A DNA stretch of 7,738 nt from Pyrinomonadaceae bacterium. GTDB taxonomy: Bacteria > Acidobacteriota > Blastocatellia > Pyrinomonadales > Pyrinomonadaceae. The notes beneath the pieces were generated by a model that was not told the DNA's origin, ran no database searches, and was given only the letters and a program-made list of their open reading frames with translations. Position 1 is the stretch's first letter; the number at the start of each line of letters is the position of its first letter. This document shows, in pieces, positions 5,532 to 7,738 of this stretch. The position numbers were made by a program, and so were the translations under genes. The stretch spans positions 1-7,738 of the forward strand of contig JAICQI010000260.1 in NCBI GenBank assembly GCA_025937955.1. The letters are read 5' to 3'.

Positions 5532-6913
5532 TTATCTCGTTTCGCAGTTTATATCTGAAAATCTTCCTCTGGTTCTGGGTGGCGATGATCATCATCAACG
5601 TCGTGCTGTTTGCGGCGTTTGCGCTCACGCGGCCCACGCCGACACGGCGTTCGTTTCGCGATCTCGCACAAACTGGGCCAAATGCACAGAGAGCCGCTGA
5701 GGCCTACGAGCAATCAGGACCTGCGGCGTTGACTGCGACGCTTCAAGCAATAGAAAAAGCTGGAGGCGCAAGTGCGACTTTCTTTAACGAAACCGGAACA
5801 GAGCTTTCCGGACGAGCGGTGCCCCCGAGAGCCCAGGAGTTGAGCGCGAAGGCGGTAGAAACTCGTGACATCGAATTCAACTTCGACGAAAACACACTTG
5901 TCGCGCGCCCCGTCGTGAGCGCGAACGGCCAGCTATACATCTACGTCGCACACATTACCCGTCCGCCGTTTCAACCGAGCCTTCAATCGTTAGGTATGCG
6001 TTTGCTGGTGATACTCGTGATCGGTGGAATCTTTTGTTACTGGCTGGCGCGCTATCTCGCGACGCCGCTGTTCAAACTTCGCACCACTACCAACGAGCTC
6101 GCGGAAGGAAATCTCGGCGCTCGTGTTTCTACCAAACTCGCGAAGCGGCGTGACGAAGTGGGCCAGCTGGGCCGTGATTTCAACGCAATGGCTGAGCGTT
6201 TGGAAGGAATGGTTAAAGCGCAGCAACGTTTGCTCGGCGATATTTCGCACGAACTGCGATCGCCACTCGCGCGGCTCGGAGTCGCTCTTGGTCTCGCGCG
6301 GCAACGCTCCGGCGCAGAAGCCAACGGCGCGCTCGATCGCATCGAACGCGAGTCAGACAATCTCAACGAAATGATCAGCCAGTTGTTGGCGTTGACGCGT
6401 TTGGAGAGCGGCACGGACGGGCGCAAGCGGACTGAAGTCGATCTCACGGCGCTGGTGCGTGAAGTGGTCCACGATGCGGATTACGAAGCGCGCAGTGTGA
6501 ACCGCTCGGTGCAGGTTGTTTCGAGTGATAACTGCTCGATCAACGGTGTCGAGGAACTGCTTCGCAGTGCGGTTGAGAACGTTGTGCGCAACGCAGTTCG
6601 CTACACGCCCGAGGGAACTGCGGTTGAAGTAGCGCTGCGAAAGCAGAATGGCAATGGTGACAACTTCGCGGTGATCAGCGTGCGCGACCGTGGCAAGGGT
6701 GTTCCTGCGGAAGCACTCGAAAAGATCTTTCGTCCTTTTTATCGGACCGAAGACGCTCGCGATCGCCAGAGTGGTGGCGGTACCGGGCTTGGCCTCGCGA
6801 TCACCGAGCGCGCTGTGCGCATGCACGGCGGCTCGGTCCAGGCAACAAACGCCGCTGACGGCGGGCTGTCGATTGAGATGCGTTTAAATCTGAATCCGCA
6901 TTTATCCGTGTAA
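5528..6913 (+). CDS. CpxA-like membrane sensor histidine kinase
   Basis: Inner-membrane sensor kinase of 461 residues, the probable phosphodonor of the regulator encoded just upstream. A first transmembrane segment spans about 9-33, a periplasmic sensor region of about 120 residues follows, and a second transmembrane segment lies at about 156-176. A HAMP linker covers about 178-230. The dimerisation and phosphoacceptor helix has H241 in LLGDISHELRSPLARL, very similar to CpxA. The ATPase domain shows the N box with N351 and N355 (ENVVRNAVRYTP), G1 motif DRGKG at 387-391, F box FRPFYR at 401-406 and G2 motif GGGTGLGL at 416-423. All catalytic elements are present, so it should be active. The ATG overlaps the regulator's stop by four bases. 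The last six residues (NPHLSV) and the TAA stop are encoded by a dispersed repeat, and the gene end overlaps the convergent phosphatase gene by 12 bases. The signal sensed is unknown; no cpxP-like gene is adjacent. Confidence 0.94.
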   Translation: MIISFRSLYLKIFLWFWVAMIIINVVLFAAFALTRPTPTRRSFRDLAQTGPNAQRAAEAYEQSGPAALTATLQAIEKAGGASATFFNETGTELSGRAVPPRAQELSAKAVETRDIEFNFDENTLVARPVVSANGQLYIYVAHITRPPFQPSLQSLGMRLLVILVIGGIFCYWLARYLATPLFKLRTTTNELAEGNLGARVSTKLAKRRDEVGQLGRDFNAMAERLEGMVKAQQRLLGDISHELRSPLARLGVALGLARQRSGAEANGALDRIERESDNLNEMISQLLALTRLESGTDGRKRTEVDLTALVREVVHDADYEARSVNRSVQVVSSDNCSINGVEELLRSAVENVVRNAVRYTPEGTAVEVALRKQNGNGDNFAVISVRDRGKGVPAEALEKIFRPFYRTEDARDRQSGGGTGLGLAITERAVRMHGGSVQATNAADGGLSIEMRLNLNPHLSV

Positions 6914-6923
6914 ATCCGCGGCT
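6893..6923. repeat. Single arm of repeat family A at the convergent gene ends
   Basis: This 31-base segment matches the right arm of the palindrome at 1462-1492 at 24 of 31 positions, with AATC, ATCCG and GCGGCT conserved. It carries the stop codons of two convergent genes: TAA at 6911-6913 on the plus strand for the kinase and TAA read from 6904 to 6902 on the minus strand for the phosphatase. The frame begins exactly at kinase codon 456. Relation to the 1424-1495 element is inferred from similarity and the shared gene-end position. Confidence 0.65.
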
Positions 6924-7603
6924 CGCTTCTTTCTTTTTCGCCGCGCTAACTCCATCTCCACGAACCTCACCACCAGGATCCAAATCAATGCCGCCGCAAA
7001 TCCCGCAATCACGTCCGTCGTGTGATGCACGCCGAGATAAATTCGCGAAAACCCAATCAACAAGAACATCGCCGTGCAGACGATCCACACGATCAGGCGC
7101 GTGCGTCTCGACTTGATTCGCGCCGTCCAAATTGCCGCAAGCGCGCCGAAGAAGACGGCGCTTGTCAGTGAGTGCCCACTGGGGAAGCTGTACGTCTCCG
7201 GTGGCGTCAGATCGAAAAAGGGTGCTGGACGCGCGCGTTTGAAGGTGAGCTTGAGAGTTATATTCAGCAGTGCTGCTCCGATCATCGTGATCGCAAAGAG
7301 TTTCGCTTCACGACCCAATTTCTTCAGTGCAAGCTGCACGATGACTAGGGTCGTCAATATGGCCAGTGCGAGCGTGGAGCCGATAAAAGAGAAGCCGCGC
7401 ATGATCATGGTGAGAGCTGGCGAAGCGAGTTGGTGGACAGCAGCCCTGGTGGCTTCGTCAAACTGCAGCGAATCCCCTTCCAGCACTTCGTCACTCAACC
7501 AGCCGAAGAAGATCAACATCCCGATCGCGGCTGCGAGACCAAACAAAAGTGATAGACTGAGAAACTCAAACCGGCGCTTTTCGCTATCGCTCGTATTCGA
7601 CAT
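6902..7603 (-). CDS. PAP2-family (type 2 phosphatidic acid phosphatase-like) membrane phosphatase
   Basis: An integral membrane phosphatase of 233 residues. The complete three-part PAP2 signature is present: K118 to R125-P126 (KLTFKRARP), PSGH at 141-144, and SR at 186-187 with H193 and D197 (SRIYLGVHHTTD). H144 would be the acid-base residue and H193 the nucleophile, by family knowledge. About six hydrophobic segments are visible (near 15-36, 72-92, 102-117, 146-160, 168-184 and 197-213), with a basic tail (RRKRKKR) likely in the cytoplasm. Such enzymes dephosphorylate phosphatidic acid, phosphatidylglycerol phosphate or undecaprenyl pyrophosphate; sequence alone does not say which. The ATG at 7601-7603 has only a weak AAGAA element upstream, but it precedes a sensible charged N-terminus and the first membrane segment. 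The gene converges on the kinase with a 12-base overlap, and its last six residues (AADLHG) are repeat-encoded. No functional link to its neighbours is evident. Confidence 0.92.
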   Translation of the reverse strand: MSNTSDSEKRRFEFLSLSLLFGLAAAIGMLIFFGWLSDEVLEGDSLQFDEATRAAVHQLASPALTMIMRGFSFIGSTLALAILTTLVIVQLALKKLGREAKLFAITMIGAALLNITLKLTFKRARPAPFFDLTPPETYSFPSGHSLTSAVFFGALAAIWTARIKSRRTRLIVWIVCTAMFLLIGFSRIYLGVHHTTDVIAGFAAALIWILVVRFVEMELARRKRKKRAADLHG

Positions 7604-7689
7604 CGATTCTTAAGTAACGAGATTCATGCGACTACGTCAAGGAGTTACTTTTGACATCCACTGTATAGGGCGCCTCCTTGGAGTGCGGT
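7604..7689. other. Upstream region of the phosphatase gene
   Basis: A short gene-free stretch that should contain the phosphatase promoter on the minus strand. A seven-base inverted pair, AAGTAAC at 7612-7618 and GTTACTT at 7644-7650, might be an operator but is weak. TTGACG on the minus strand (7640-7635) could be a -35, but I see no good matching -10. Bases from about 7675 on (TCCTTGGAGTGC) probably belong to the outer arm of the repeat that follows. Confidence 0.3.
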
Positions 7690-7738
7690 GCCTTGGCACC
7701 GCTTTGGTCCGAAACATTGGACAAAGCGGTGCCAAGGC
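7690..7738. repeat. Palindromic repeat (family C), truncated by the window end
   Basis: The left arm at 7690-7710 (beginning GCCTTGGCACCGC) and right arm at 7719-7738 are reverse complements except for one bulged G, around an eight-base loop GAAACATT. Within the left side, GCGGTGCC and GGCACCGC (7686-7703) form a smaller nested palindrome. The right arm reaches the last base, so the element is cut. It shares GGAGTGC (7679-7685 region) with family B but is otherwise different. It lies upstream of the phosphatase gene. Confidence 0.85.

Noticed and set aside
6917..6945. Hairpin CGCGGC/GCCGCG as terminator of the kinase operon
   Set aside because: Only six pairs with a 17-base loop, no T tail after the second arm, and most of it lies inside the phosphatase coding sequence.
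7651..7669. Plus-strand promoter TTGACA with TATAGG near the window end
   Set aside because: The spacer is only seven bases, and no plus-strand gene follows in the window.

Overview
The window looks like a stretch of chromosome from a moderately GC-rich, Gram-negative soil-type bacterium, most likely an Acidobacteriota member. That placement is an inference. It rests on the large Oar-like TonB-dependent receptor with an N-terminal carboxypeptidase-regulatory-like domain, a family greatly expanded in that phylum, and on several dispersed palindromic repeats between and inside the gene ends. No phage, transposase, CRISPR, rRNA or tRNA gene is visible.

Layout: (i) 1-125 is a C/G-homopolymer-rich stretch with no gene. 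(ii) 126-1421 (minus) is threonine synthase. (iii) 1424-1495 is a near-perfect palindromic repeat that fills almost the whole gap to the next gene. (iv) 1500-4544 (minus) is the Oar-like outer-membrane receptor, which should start at 4544 behind a good ribosome binding site rather than at the upstream end of its open frame. (v) 4545-4799 is a divergent intergenic region holding a second palindromic repeat (4568-4641) and an array of GTAAA-type direct repeats (4676-4744). (vi) 4800-5531 and 5528-6913 (plus) are a CpxR/CpxA-like response regulator and sensor kinase, translationally coupled by an ATGA overlap. (vii) 6902-7603 (minus) is a PAP2-family membrane phosphatase, convergent with and overlapping the kinase gene. 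(viii) 7690-7738 is a third palindromic repeat, cut by the window end.

Functionally, the coherent unit is the two-component pair with the divergent receptor gene. The region between them carries repeated GTAAA motifs resembling half-sites of the CpxR box, so the regulator plausibly controls its own operon, the receptor gene, or both. Threonine synthase and the phosphatase look like unrelated housekeeping neighbours.

The most unusual aspect is how tightly the repeats are woven into the genes. One repeat copy encodes the C-terminal residues and stop codons of both the kinase and the phosphatase on opposite strands. A fragment of another supplies the last codons and stop of threonine synthase. 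A third fills the receptor-thrC gap right up to the thrC start codon. I see no convincing evidence of a wholly new multi-gene system here; the repeats and the GTAAA array are the parts worth following up.
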